64,000 nucleotides of DNA from Pseudomonas chlororaphis subsp. aurantiaca (GCF_013466605.1 NZ_CP059162.1:6138001-6202000); one strand, 5' to 3'. Counted from the first letter of the stretch, positions 21,010 through 28,525 are shown. Made by a program: numbers and translations. The notes: a model not told the origin generated them from the letters alone.

Positions 21010-21564
21010 ATGGCCGAGCAAGCACTCATCGTAGTCGATATCCAGAACGACTACTTCCCCGACGGCAAGTGGCCCCTGGTGGGCGTCGAAGCCGCCGCCG
21101 ACAACGCCGCGCGGCTGATCCAGGCCTTCCGTGACAGAGGCCAGCAGGTGGTGCACATCCGCCACGAATTCACTTCCGACAGCGCGCCGTTCTTCACCCC
21201 CGGCTCCAGCGGAGCACAACTGCACCCCAAGGTCACCAACCGCGCCGACGAACCGGTGGTGCTCAAGCACTTCGTCAATTCGTTCCGCGAAACCGAGCTC
21301 GAAGCCATCCTCGACCAGCACGACATTGAGCAACTGGTGGTGGTCGGCAGCATGAGCCACATGTGCATCGACGGCGTCACCCGCGCTGCCGCCGACCTGG
21401 GCTATGGCGTCACAGTGATCCATGACGCCTGCGCCACCCGCGACCTCGAATTCAATGGTGTGGTGGTGCCGGCGGCCCAGGTGCATGCCGCCTTCATGTC
21501 GTCCCTGGGGTTCGCCTACGCCAGTGTGGTGTCCACCGATGAGTTTCTGGCGGGCAGCCGGTGA
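21010..21564 (+). CDS. Isochorismatase-family cysteine hydrolase
   Basis: The 184-residue protein has the full catalytic triad of the family: Asp10 in VVDIQNDYF, Lys86 in VVLKHFVNSF and Cys119 in SMSHMCIDGVTRAA, after the conserved cis-peptide strand VVVGSM. Members hydrolyse amides such as nicotinamide, N-carbamoyl compounds or isochorismate. The Asn-Ser-Phe-Arg-Glu-Thr stretch fits an amidohydrolase more than a true isochorismatase. It is divergent from the GlxA-type regulator, a common pairing in nitrogen-compound catabolism. GAGG lies just upstream of the ATG. Homopolymer tracts and a strong terminator follow. Confidence 0.9.
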   Translation: MAEQALIVVDIQNDYFPDGKWPLVGVEAAADNAARLIQAFRDRGQQVVHIRHEFTSDSAPFFTPGSSGAQLHPKVTNRADEPVVLKHFVNSFRETELEAILDQHDIEQLVVVGSMSHMCIDGVTRAAADLGYGVTVIHDACATRDLEFNGVVVPAAQVHAAFMSSLGFAYASVVSTDEFLAGSR

Positions 21565-21615
21565 TTCTGTCGCTCCGTCCGCGCCAGAGGTGGCAACGTC
21601 AGGCTTAACGACCTG

Positions 21616-21642
21616 CCCCCCCCCCCCCCCCAAAAAAAAAAA
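21616..21642. repeat. Homopolymer C16-A11 tract before a terminator
   Basis: By count, 16 consecutive C are followed by 11 consecutive A, directly abutting the terminator stem. It lies between genes, so slippage would not shift a frame. The exact lengths may be uncertain in the assembly. Confidence 0.9.
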
Positions 21643-21676
21643 GCCGCGCAGCGTTCAATCGCTGCGCGGCCTTTTT
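21643..21676. terminator. Strong intrinsic terminator at the left edge of the biosynthetic island
   Basis: GCCGCGCAGCG and CGCTGCGCGGC are perfect 11-bp arms with a TTCAAT loop, followed by CTTTTT; the A11 tract on the other side makes it usable from both strands. It isolates the hydrolase gene from the operon to the right. Confidence 0.93.
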
Positions 21677-21985
21677 GGGTTGTCTTCCAGCAAGCTCGTT
21701 CTCTGGCGATTATCACCGTTGACGTAACAATCCCCCGGGACTGGATTGCCTTTCACCTCAGGCACGGAAAATGCCTGCCAACATGCAATAAAAAAAGACG
21801 GCAAAAACACCCCTCGGCACAGGTGATCCGACGAAATACCTGTGGCTGGTGACACGCGAAAAAAAGTGCCTCATGTGTCGCCAAGTTAATGATTACAGTC
21901 ATCAAATTTGCCTACCGTCGAAACGGTGGAATCATCTTAATATCAATTCAGATCATTCCTACCCGACCTATGGATCCAATTCTTC

Positions 21986-22018
21986 TTGACACCCTAAATA
22001 GTCGAAGCTATTCATAAT
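21986..22018 (+). promoter_or_regulatory. Candidate promoter of the biosynthetic operon
   Basis: TTGACA at 21986-21991 is a perfect -35. TATTCA lies 17 bp downstream and overlaps CATAAT at 22013-22018, so the -10 is either weak at ideal spacing or better at long spacing. The dyad AATAGTCGAAGCTATT sits between the two elements, where a repressor would act. Confidence 0.5.
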
Positions 22019-22077
22019 CCCTACATCATGGAAATGATAGATAACTATTCTTTACACTAATAAGAAAGGATTCACCG

Positions 22078-22095
22078 ATGAGCGTTAACCCCTGA
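22078..22095 (+). CDS. Mini-ORF MSVNP (5 codons), candidate leader or micro-precursor peptide
   Basis: ATG AGC GTT AAC CCC TGA encodes MSVNP. AAAGGA lies seven bases before the ATG, the best ribosome site in the leader region. The ThiF-type enzyme of the cluster resembles MccB, whose substrate is a seven-residue peptide encoded first in the microcin C operon, so a gene this short could be functional. It may equally be a regulatory leader or chance. The C-terminal residue is Pro, not the Asn used by MccB. Confidence 0.3.
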   Translation: MSVNP

Positions 22096-22126
22096 ACTGC
22101 CTTATCTACTTTCGCTGCCCCTGAGA

Positions 22127-22151
22127 GGATTATTTATTCATTAAATAATCC
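22127..22151. repeat. AT-rich inverted repeat in the operon leader
   Basis: GGATTATTTA and TAAATAATCC are perfect 10-bp arms around TTCAT. There is no T-run after it, so it is more likely an operator or an mRNA hairpin than a terminator. It lies between the MSVNP mini-ORF and the first enzyme gene. Confidence 0.6.
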
Positions 22152-22155
22152 CGCC

Positions 22156-22236
22156 ATGGTCATGACGCGATTCTTTGGCAATATATCCAACAGCGATAAA
22201 CAGCACGACTCATGCCCTTCTGAAATCGGCATATAG
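22156..22236 (+). CDS. Small ORF, 26 codons, doubtful
   Basis: The frame encodes MVMTRFFGNISNSDKQHDSC followed by PSEIGI. It begins five bases after the inverted repeat and ends 64 bases before the first enzyme start. No good ribosome site is visible. It is listed because an RRE-like domain in the cluster makes short upstream ORFs possible precursor peptides. Confidence 0.2.
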   Translation: MVMTRFFGNISNSDKQHDSCPSEIGI

Positions 22237-22300
22237 TGTTTTATCCGGTGTGGTGGGTTTACTCATCCCTGAAACTATTACTTCTACAAGGAGTTCGATA

Positions 22301-23494
22301 GTGAAATTGGAAAGTGCCGTACCCCGTGAACTCACAACCGATATTATTGAGGACCTTACTGGCGGATCCATATGGGATACATGGCTGGATAGCGACTCGC
22401 TGAATCAGTTGGTCAACCATCCGCTGCTCTTGGCCATGCAAGAGGGGAGTATCTCTTTAAAAGGCATGCGCTTTTTCTTGGTACAACATCATCACTACTC
22501 TCGCAACTTCACCCGTTTTCTCTGCGCCATAATCAACCGGCTCGAGAGCCTGGATGACATCAAGCACCTGATGAAAAACATGCAGGAGGAAATGGGAATC
22601 GACGACGTAGGCAAGGTGACTCATGCCGAGCTGTTCCAAAGAACCCTGCGCGCCACCGGAACCCATGCCATGGCCGAAAAGGCCTTGCCGCAGACCCTCG
22701 ACTTCACTCAGGCCGTCATGGAGTTCTGTCGCCGCGAAAACGCCATCGAGGGCCTCGCGGCCCTGTGCATGGGAGCCGAGGCGATCGTGCCGCTGATCTA
22801 TAGGCCCGTCCTGCAGGCCCTGGAGCGCCTGAATGTCAGCGAAGAAGGCCTGGAGTTCTTCCGTGTGCACATCGAAGAGGATGAGGACCACGCGATCACG
22901 ATGCTGGGCATCCTCGAACAGCTAGCCCAGTGCTCACCTGGAGCAAGACTCCTGGCCAAGGACGTCGGACGTCGGATCATTCTCAAGCGCTGCGCAATGT
23001 TCGATGCCATCTGGCAGAAGGTCGGCCAGGAGCCCGCGCAAGCTCATGATGAGCAGCGCGCGCAGCCGGACAAGCTCACCTGGTTGAATGCCGTGACCAC
23101 TGTTCCTATCCAGCTGCCGCGCCGCTTGTTGCATGTCGCCGTCGAGGGCGAGCGTGGTGCGCCACGGACCACGCCAACATCGAGCCAGAAAAGCAGTGTC
23201 GTGGATTTACCGGTGCAAACAATGCGCGTGAGCCTGGAACAACTCGCTCCCAACACACAAACCCGCCTGCACAGACATAACTACGAAACCGTCATTTATG
23301 TTCTAAGCGGAAGTGGCGCAACTTACATTGAAGAGAAAGTTCTTCACTGGGAAGCCGGCGACGCTATCTATGTTCCCGCCTGGGCCGGGCACTACCATGT
23401 CAGCGACCACCAGCAAACAGTCTCATATATTGCCTGCGAGAACTCTCCGCTATTGGCCAGCCAGGGGAAGATTGTCATTCGCGAAGAACTCTGA
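22301..23494 (+). CDS. Heme-oxygenase-like diiron oxidase (HDO) fused to a cupin
   Basis: The GTG start was chosen because AAGGAG lies seven bases before it; an ATG 42 codons earlier has no ribosome site. The protein is 397 residues. Residues ~20-245 are an all-helical HDO/TenA-PqqC-type domain with metal ligands E97, H108 (KVTHAEL), E160 (MGAEAIVP), H190, D194 and H197 (RVHIEEDEDH). The E-to-H gap of 30, then H-x3-D-x2-H, matches SznF. The first-helix ligand is unclear (QHHHY, 63-67). Residues ~300-397 are a cupin with LHRHNYE and VPAWAGHYH. HDOs such as SznF and RohS N-oxygenate amines; BesC and UndA cleave C-C bonds. N-oxygenation or N-N bond formation is the favoured inference. First gene of the operon. 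Confidence 0.8.
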   Translation: MKLESAVPRELTTDIIEDLTGGSIWDTWLDSDSLNQLVNHPLLLAMQEGSISLKGMRFFLVQHHHYSRNFTRFLCAIINRLESLDDIKHLMKNMQEEMGIDDVGKVTHAELFQRTLRATGTHAMAEKALPQTLDFTQAVMEFCRRENAIEGLAALCMGAEAIVPLIYRPVLQALERLNVSEEGLEFFRVHIEEDEDHAITMLGILEQLAQCSPGARLLAKDVGRRIILKRCAMFDAIWQKVGQEPAQAHDEQRAQPDKLTWLNAVTTVPIQLPRRLLHVAVEGERGAPRTTPTSSQKSSVVDLPVQTMRVSLEQLAPNTQTRLHRHNYETVIYVLSGSGATYIEEKVLHWEAGDAIYVPAWAGHYHVSDHQQTVSYIACENSPLLASQGKIVIREEL

Positions 23495-23582
23495 AACCGG
23501 CATCTGTATGCCGTAGCTCATCCCCTATTCAGTCTCACCATCTGGATTTAATTGCAATTAATTCCATTGGAAGGATATTGAC

Positions 23583-24881
23583 ATGAATAACTTTATTACT
23601 GAAGCGGTATCACTGATCAGTGAAGACCCTGCCGATACATTTTTCAATCACGAATCCGCGGTCAGAAGTTACTGTCGAAAGTTTCCCGCCATTTTCGCCA
23701 TCGCGCGCAATTCGATATTGACCGATATCAATGGCACCTCATACATCGACTTTCTGTCCGGGGCGGGCTCATTGAACTATGGACATAACAACCCAATGAT
23801 CAAGGAGGCATTACTGGAGTACTTGCGAAGCGACGGTATTACCCATTCCCTGGACTTGCACACCAGCGCCAAGAAGACCTTCATCGAGGAATTCAACCGG
23901 ATCATCCTAGGCCCCAGAGCACTGAACTACCGCCTGCAGTTCACCGGCCCGACCGGCACCAATGCTGTCGAAGCAGCGATGAAACTCGCCCGTAAAGTCA
24001 CCGGCAGAACCAACATAGTCGCCTTCAGCAATGCATTTCACGGCATGTCCCTGGGAGCCCTCGCTGCGTCGGCCCGAAGCGCCAAGCGTGCCGCGGCCGG
24101 TGTTTCGTTGCCGGACATCACACGGATGCCCTACGAAGGATTTCTCGGCCAGCAGGTGGACACCCTGAGCGTGCTGGAACACATGTTGACCATGCCCGGA
24201 TCGGGGATCGACCTGCCGGCCGCGTTCATCGTCGAACCGGTGCAAGCCGAAGGAGGCGTAAACGTTGCCAGCCCCCAATGGCTGCGAGGTCTCGCCCAAC
24301 TGGCCAGCCGCCACGGCATTCTGCTGATCGTCGATGACATTCAGGCCGGATGCGGAAGAACCGGGACTTTCTTTAGCTTCGAGAGGGCGGGTATCCAGCC
24401 CGACCTCGTCTGCCTGGCCAAGTCCATTTCCGGCTATGGCTTGCCCATGTCCCTGGTATTGATCAAGCCCGAGCTGGACCTTTGGCAGCCTGGAGAACAC
24501 AACGGTACCTTCCGCGGCAACAACCTGGCGTTCATCGCCGCCGCCCAGGCCCTGCGCTACTGGCAGGACTGCGACTTCATGGACGCCCTGAGCCAGCGTT
24601 CGAAACGGATCGCCGACACCATTGCACACTGGCAAGAGAGCTGGCCCCAACTGATCAAAGCCGTCCGCGGACTGGGAATGATCTGGGGAATCGAGCTGCC
24701 CGATGCGCTCACCACCCAGCAGGTCAGTGCCCAGGCCTATGCCGGCGGCCTGATCGTCGAAACCTGCGGCGCGCAGGACAACATCATCAAACTGCTCCCT
24801 CCGCTCACCATCGACCCACAGTCCCTCGACAAAGGGCTCGCCCAGCTGGGCCGCGCCCTGAGTAGCGCTGCAAAAAAATGA
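23583..24881 (+). CDS. Diaminobutyrate-2-oxoglutarate aminotransferase (EctB-like, class III)
   Basis: The 432-residue PLP enzyme has the EctB pattern: ESAVRSYCRKFPAIF near the N-terminus, DFLSGAGSLNYGHNNP, the phosphate loop GPTGTNAVEAAMKLARK (122-138), Asp251 in IVDDIQAGCGRTG and PLP lysine 280 in LAKSISGYGLPMSL. It makes L-2,4-diaminobutyrate from aspartate semialdehyde and glutamate. GGAAGG sits nine bases before the ATG. No EctA or EctC neighbour is present, so ectoine is not the product; the diamine presumably feeds the ligases of this operon. Confidence 0.88.
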   Translation: MNNFITEAVSLISEDPADTFFNHESAVRSYCRKFPAIFAIARNSILTDINGTSYIDFLSGAGSLNYGHNNPMIKEALLEYLRSDGITHSLDLHTSAKKTFIEEFNRIILGPRALNYRLQFTGPTGTNAVEAAMKLARKVTGRTNIVAFSNAFHGMSLGALAASARSAKRAAAGVSLPDITRMPYEGFLGQQVDTLSVLEHMLTMPGSGIDLPAAFIVEPVQAEGGVNVASPQWLRGLAQLASRHGILLIVDDIQAGCGRTGTFFSFERAGIQPDLVCLAKSISGYGLPMSLVLIKPELDLWQPGEHNGTFRGNNLAFIAAAQALRYWQDCDFMDALSQRSKRIADTIAHWQESWPQLIKAVRGLGMIWGIELPDALTTQQVSAQAYAGGLIVETCGAQDNIIKLLPPLTIDPQSLDKGLAQLGRALSSAAKK

Positions 24882-24905
24882 CCGTCCAAGCCCGAGGAAA
24901 TCGAT

Positions 24906-26318
24906 ATGAACAATAACGCCTTAGCCTGCACGCCCAACACCAGTCTTTTCGAGGCGGATGATCGCCTCATCGAGCAATTCCTTGCCCACCTGACACCGGA
25001 TGCGCATAAACGACTGATCGCGGCGCAAAAACGTTTTTGCGATTCGCTGTCCAGCGAAGGGCTGAATTTTGAAGGTAAAAGCTACCCCGTCTCCATCCGT
25101 CCCCTGATCCTGTCGAACGAGACGGTCGCGCAATTGCAGACCCTCGGCGAGGGCTTCGCCCGGGTGTTCGATCACGCCGCGAGAATCTACGTCGAGAACG
25201 AACAAGTACGCACGCTGTTTCCTGCCTACAAGAACAGCGAACACCTGACCTTCAACCTGCCGGGGCATTCACCGCTGGTACGTATTTTCAGACTCGACGG
25301 GCTATTCGACAGCGAGGGCGTCTATCGGATTCTGGAGACCAATACCGACTGCCCCGGCGGTGTGATCCAGAACGGACTGGCCGGCCGCCTCTGGGCCGAG
25401 ATCGACAACCCCCTGCTGACGGGCATCGACCACAGCGTCGATTTCCAACCGTTCGTGAGCGATCCGGATCTGTTCCTCAAGGAGCTCCTGAGCGCCCACT
25501 TTCAGCGCACGGGACAACCGGCCCGGCGAGCCGCCATCGTGACGTTCAAAGGGCGCTTCAAAAACGAAGTGGCCCAGATGGTTGCCGGGTTGAACCGCCT
25601 CGGCGTGCCCACCGAGGAAATCGATGCGGCCGACCTCAAGCGGCGCGACGGTCACCTCGTCGACCCCCAAGGCCGCGTCATCGACATGGCCTACAACAAA
25701 CTCGACCTGCGCGATCTTATCGACGAACCACTGGTCAGTGAGTATCTCGATGCGGCGTCGAACGCAGAGGTGACGTTCCTCAATCCGTTGATCAGCCAGT
25801 GGCCCCTTGCGGACAAGGCCATCATGGCCCTGTTGAGCGATCCCAAGATGTTGGCGCTGTTGCCCGAGGAGGATCGAGAGCTGTGCCGCACGCATATTCC
25901 CTGGACCCGTCTGCTGGCTGCCGGCCAGAGCAGCAATCCCCAGGGCCAGCCGATCGACCTGATCAGCTATGTCAGGCGGCATCGCCCACATCTGGTGTTG
26001 AAGCCCTCAAACGCGACCCGTGGTGAAGGTTTGCTGGTAGGGCCTTTCGCGACACAGGAGCAATGGGAGCAAGGGATTTGCAGTGCACTGGAGGGGCCCC
26101 ACAGTTTCGTGGTTCAGCAGTACATCCAGGGCCGGACGCTTTCTGCCGTTCATCCGGACCTCGGCGTGACCGAGTCGATGTGGTCAGGGGTGGATACCTA
26201 CGTATACGGCGGACGCTTCGCGGGTTTCCAGGCACGCGCCAGTTTCGACCCGGTCATGAATGTAGGCCGCAAAGGCATCCTGCTGCCCGTCATTACCCTC
26301 AAGGAGCTCGCTCGATGA
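24906..26318 (+). CDS. ATP-grasp ligase with pre-ATP-grasp domain (first of three)
   Basis: The 470-residue protein ends in an ATP-grasp-like half: Lys366 in LVLKPSNATRGEGLLVGP, hinge FVVQQYIQGRTL (401-412), and ARASFDPVMNVGRKG (443-457). The N-terminal half contains RLDGLFDS and RILETNTDCPGG (141-152), as in circularly permuted or glutathionylspermidine-synthase-like ATP-grasp proteins. Such enzymes activate a carboxylate as acyl phosphate and join it to an amine. No membrane segments. It overlaps the E1-like gene by four bases (ATGA). Substrates are not deducible; diaminobutyrate or an amino acid is plausible. Exact subfamily uncertain. Confidence 0.75.
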   Translation: MNNNALACTPNTSLFEADDRLIEQFLAHLTPDAHKRLIAAQKRFCDSLSSEGLNFEGKSYPVSIRPLILSNETVAQLQTLGEGFARVFDHAARIYVENEQVRTLFPAYKNSEHLTFNLPGHSPLVRIFRLDGLFDSEGVYRILETNTDCPGGVIQNGLAGRLWAEIDNPLLTGIDHSVDFQPFVSDPDLFLKELLSAHFQRTGQPARRAAIVTFKGRFKNEVAQMVAGLNRLGVPTEEIDAADLKRRDGHLVDPQGRVIDMAYNKLDLRDLIDEPLVSEYLDAASNAEVTFLNPLISQWPLADKAIMALLSDPKMLALLPEEDRELCRTHIPWTRLLAAGQSSNPQGQPIDLISYVRRHRPHLVLKPSNATRGEGLLVGPFATQEQWEQGICSALEGPHSFVVQQYIQGRTLSAVHPDLGVTESMWSGVDTYVYGGRFAGFQARASFDPVMNVGRKGILLPVITLKELAR

Positions 26319-27415
26319 ACCTGCCACAACTGCAAGCGACCGTAGTGGCCGTCCCTATTCATGCCCATCGCGTGGCCATTCATCGAGGAACCCGGCAGGG
26401 TGACGCGAGCCTGATCCTCGACGATCCGAATGGCTGGAAGTACATCGCCCTTCACTTGATGAACGGCCAGAACGACCTGTCCTGGATTGCCCAACAACTG
26501 GATACCCAGGGCCACCCGGCCCAGTACGATGAGCTCTTGGCCCTGGTCGAGGAACTGCGGGCGCAGAATCTGCTCCAGGACCGTTCGTTCTTCGAACCCC
26601 AGCACCTGCGGCCCGACCAGACCGATCGCTACTCTCGCAATCTCAATGGCTTTGCTGCATTGGCCCGGGACGGCCGGACGCCGGCCGAGCTACAGACCCG
26701 CCTGCTCGAGGGTCATGTTCTGATGCTAGGCTGCGGAGGGTTAGGCAGTTGCACGGCGACTGCCCTGACAATGGCCGGCTGCGGGACCATCACCCTGGTG
26801 GATTTCGACGAAATCGAATTGGGGAACCTCAACCGGCAACTGTTCACGGTCCAGGATATCGGCCTGAAAAAAGTCGATGGGCTCAAGATCCGACTGAACG
26901 CCATCAACCCGGACGTCAGGGTAAATACCGTCTTCGAGCGCCTGACCGGTACCGAGGCCGTCACTCGGCTGATCGACGAGTTCAAGCCCGACATTATCGT
27001 CGCCGCAATCGATCGCCCGGTGATCGCCGCTGATCGCTGGATCAGCGACGCCTGCTTTGCCAGAGGCGTACCGGCGGTCTTCAACAGCGTCTCGGCCGGC
27101 ATGGGCATGCTCTGGACCAAATTTCCCGGGCAGTCAGGCTGTTTTCGCTGTGACGAAAAATGGTCCCAGGAACACAACCCCGATCACCATGCCACCCGTC
27201 AGTATCGCGAACAGCATGACCTGATTCCGGCGACCTCGGCCTTCAGCCATTGCGCCATGACCGTGGGCGGCATGATGTCGGCGGACATCGTGCGCCATCT
27301 GGTCGGATGGCCCATGAGCTCGGCGGGAAAACTGGTCACCATCGATTTCGCGACCCTGCAAACGACAATCATCGACAAACCGCAACATCCCGCCTGCACG
27401 GCCTGCAGCGCCTGA
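26315..27415 (+). CDS. ThiF/MccB-like E1 adenylating enzyme with PqqD/RRE-like N-terminus
   Basis: The start is the ATG overlapping the ATP-grasp stop, giving 366 residues, close to MccB length. Residues ~15-95 resemble a PqqD/RRE winged helix (GDASLILDDPNGWKYIALHL, then NGQNDLSWIAQQL and ELLALVEELRAQNLL). Residues from 125 form the E1 domain: LMLGCGGLGS (137-145), the Asp-rich strand LVDFDEIELGNLNRQ (161-175) with Arg174, and the zinc pairs CFRC (276-279) and CTAC (361-364). It adenylates a C-terminal carboxylate, of a peptide in MccB and of a carrier protein in ThiF. No carrier protein gene is nearby, so a small peptide or amino-acid conjugate is the likely client. Confidence 0.82.
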   Translation: MNLPQLQATVVAVPIHAHRVAIHRGTRQGDASLILDDPNGWKYIALHLMNGQNDLSWIAQQLDTQGHPAQYDELLALVEELRAQNLLQDRSFFEPQHLRPDQTDRYSRNLNGFAALARDGRTPAELQTRLLEGHVLMLGCGGLGSCTATALTMAGCGTITLVDFDEIELGNLNRQLFTVQDIGLKKVDGLKIRLNAINPDVRVNTVFERLTGTEAVTRLIDEFKPDIIVAAIDRPVIAADRWISDACFARGVPAVFNSVSAGMGMLWTKFPGQSGCFRCDEKWSQEHNPDHHATRQYREQHDLIPATSAFSHCAMTVGGMMSADIVRHLVGWPMSSAGKLVTIDFATLQTTIIDKPQHPACTACSA

Positions 27416-27425
27416 GGAATCCCCG

Positions 27426-28481
27426 ATGAACATCGAACACAACAGGTCTTCGCCCGTCGCGGTCGACGACCCCGCCGTCTGGACCGCGGCCACGCTCAAG
27501 TCCAAGGCTGATGTCCTGCTGAACCTGGGTGAGCCCGAGCTGCAATGCATCGAGCAACTGTTGGCCAATAGCGCCCACAAGCCGATGCATGACCTGACTC
27601 GGGAGGACTTCGCAGCCCCCGCCATTCAGGAACTGCTGGGCAAATTGCACAAGGCGCTTCAGGACGGTCCCGGAGTCGCGGTGCTGCAGGGCATCGACAT
27701 TACTCGCTTCACCGGCGAGGCCCTTGAACGTCTGTTCTGGGGGCTGGCCCTGCACCTGGGCCGCCCCGTGGTACAGAGCACTCGTGGCGATCGTATCGGC
27801 CATGTCCGCCACGAGCCGTCCAATCCCAAGAATCGCGGCTACCAGTCCAACAGAGAGCTGGGGTTCCACTCGGACGCCTTCGAGATCATCGGACTGCTGT
27901 GCCTCAGCGGGGCCGCCAGCGGCGGAACCACGGAAATTGTCAGTGGCCTGGCGGTACACAATCAGTTGGTGACCGAGAATCCGCAGTTGCTGCCGGCGCT
28001 GTATGAAGGTTATCCCTATGCCACAGCGGAACGCTCCCAGTCCCACACTCCGGTAACGGACTACCGGATTCCAGTGTTTTCCCGGGTCGGCAGTACGCTG
28101 AGTTCGATGTGCGTGGGCAATTACATGCGGGCCGCCGCCCAGACGCTAGGGCAGGCATTTCCAGAAAGGCTGGACGCCGCCCTGAAAGCCTTTTACGACA
28201 TCTGCAATCGAAAATCCTTTCAGCTCACGTTCTTGCTGGAGCCAGGGGAAATCCTGTTCCTGAACAACTACACCACTCTGCATTCCCGTACCGAATTCCA
28301 GGACTCGGACACCCACAAGCGGCACTTGCTGCGGTTGTGGCTGGACGTTCCGAACGGACGACCTGTCGTTCCCGTACTCAAAGCCCGGGGTACCGACTAC
28401 GAGCTTCTGTACCTTGAAACGGACCAGGACAAGCAGGGTAACGAGCGCCACATGGCCAGTCGGACCGGGACAACGCGATGA
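27426..28481 (+). CDS. Fe(II)/2-oxoglutarate-dependent dioxygenase, TauD/TfdA family
   Basis: The 351-residue enzyme has the facial triad His148-x-Asp150 (LGFHSDAFEII) and His286 (TTLHSRTEF), with 2-oxoglutarate-binding Arg303 in HLLRLWLDVP. An N-terminal helical extension of ~75 residues precedes the double-stranded beta helix, as in clavaminate-synthase-like members. LHLGRPVVQSTRGDRIGHVR and the GGTTEIVSGLAVHN strand are typical. It would hydroxylate, desaturate or epoxidise an amino-acid-like substrate. Its stop codon overlaps the start of a 15-codon mini-ORF (ATGA). Spacing of ten bases from the E1-like gene supports one transcript. Confidence 0.88.
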   Translation: MNIEHNRSSPVAVDDPAVWTAATLKSKADVLLNLGEPELQCIEQLLANSAHKPMHDLTREDFAAPAIQELLGKLHKALQDGPGVAVLQGIDITRFTGEALERLFWGLALHLGRPVVQSTRGDRIGHVRHEPSNPKNRGYQSNRELGFHSDAFEIIGLLCLSGAASGGTTEIVSGLAVHNQLVTENPQLLPALYEGYPYATAERSQSHTPVTDYRIPVFSRVGSTLSSMCVGNYMRAAAQTLGQAFPERLDAALKAFYDICNRKSFQLTFLLEPGEILFLNNYTTLHSRTEFQDSDTHKRHLLRLWLDVPNGRPVVPVLKARGTDYELLYLETDQDKQGNERHMASRTGTTR

Positions 28482-28525
28482 ACCGGCGCCCCCTTTATCT
28501 CTTGCACGTTGGACTTTCGAAATGA
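28478..28525 (+). CDS. Mini-ORF, 15 codons, coupled on both sides
   Basis: The frame encodes MNRRPLYLLHVGLSK. Its ATG overlaps the dioxygenase stop (ATGA) and its TGA overlaps the acetyltransferase start (ATGA), so it bridges the two genes exactly. GGGA lies about eight bases before the ATG, while the acetyltransferase has only a weak site of its own. It may be a coupling ORF that delivers ribosomes, or a small precursor peptide for the RRE-bearing E1 enzyme. No Cys, Thr or acidic residues are present. Confidence 0.35.
   Translation: MNRRPLYLLHVGLSK

Larger units (their letters stand above)
21677..22300 (+). other. AT-rich leader region without a conventional gene
   Basis: This 620-bp stretch is markedly AT-rich (the row 22021-22080 has 19 G/C of 60 by my count) compared with its surroundings. 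It holds a promoter candidate, an AATAG-N6-CTATT dyad, a mini-ORF with a good ribosome site, a 10-bp-arm inverted repeat and a 26-codon ORF, each listed separately. The left half (21680-21980) shows nothing I recognise. Confidence 0.8.

Noticed and set aside
22127..22151. Intrinsic terminator before the biosynthetic operon
   Set aside because: The stem is AT-rich and is followed by CGCCATGG rather than a T-run.
22175..22300. 42-residue N-terminal extension of the HDO-cupin protein
   Set aside because: The ATG has no ribosome site, while AAGGAG sits seven bases before the GTG at 22301, where the family-like sequence begins.
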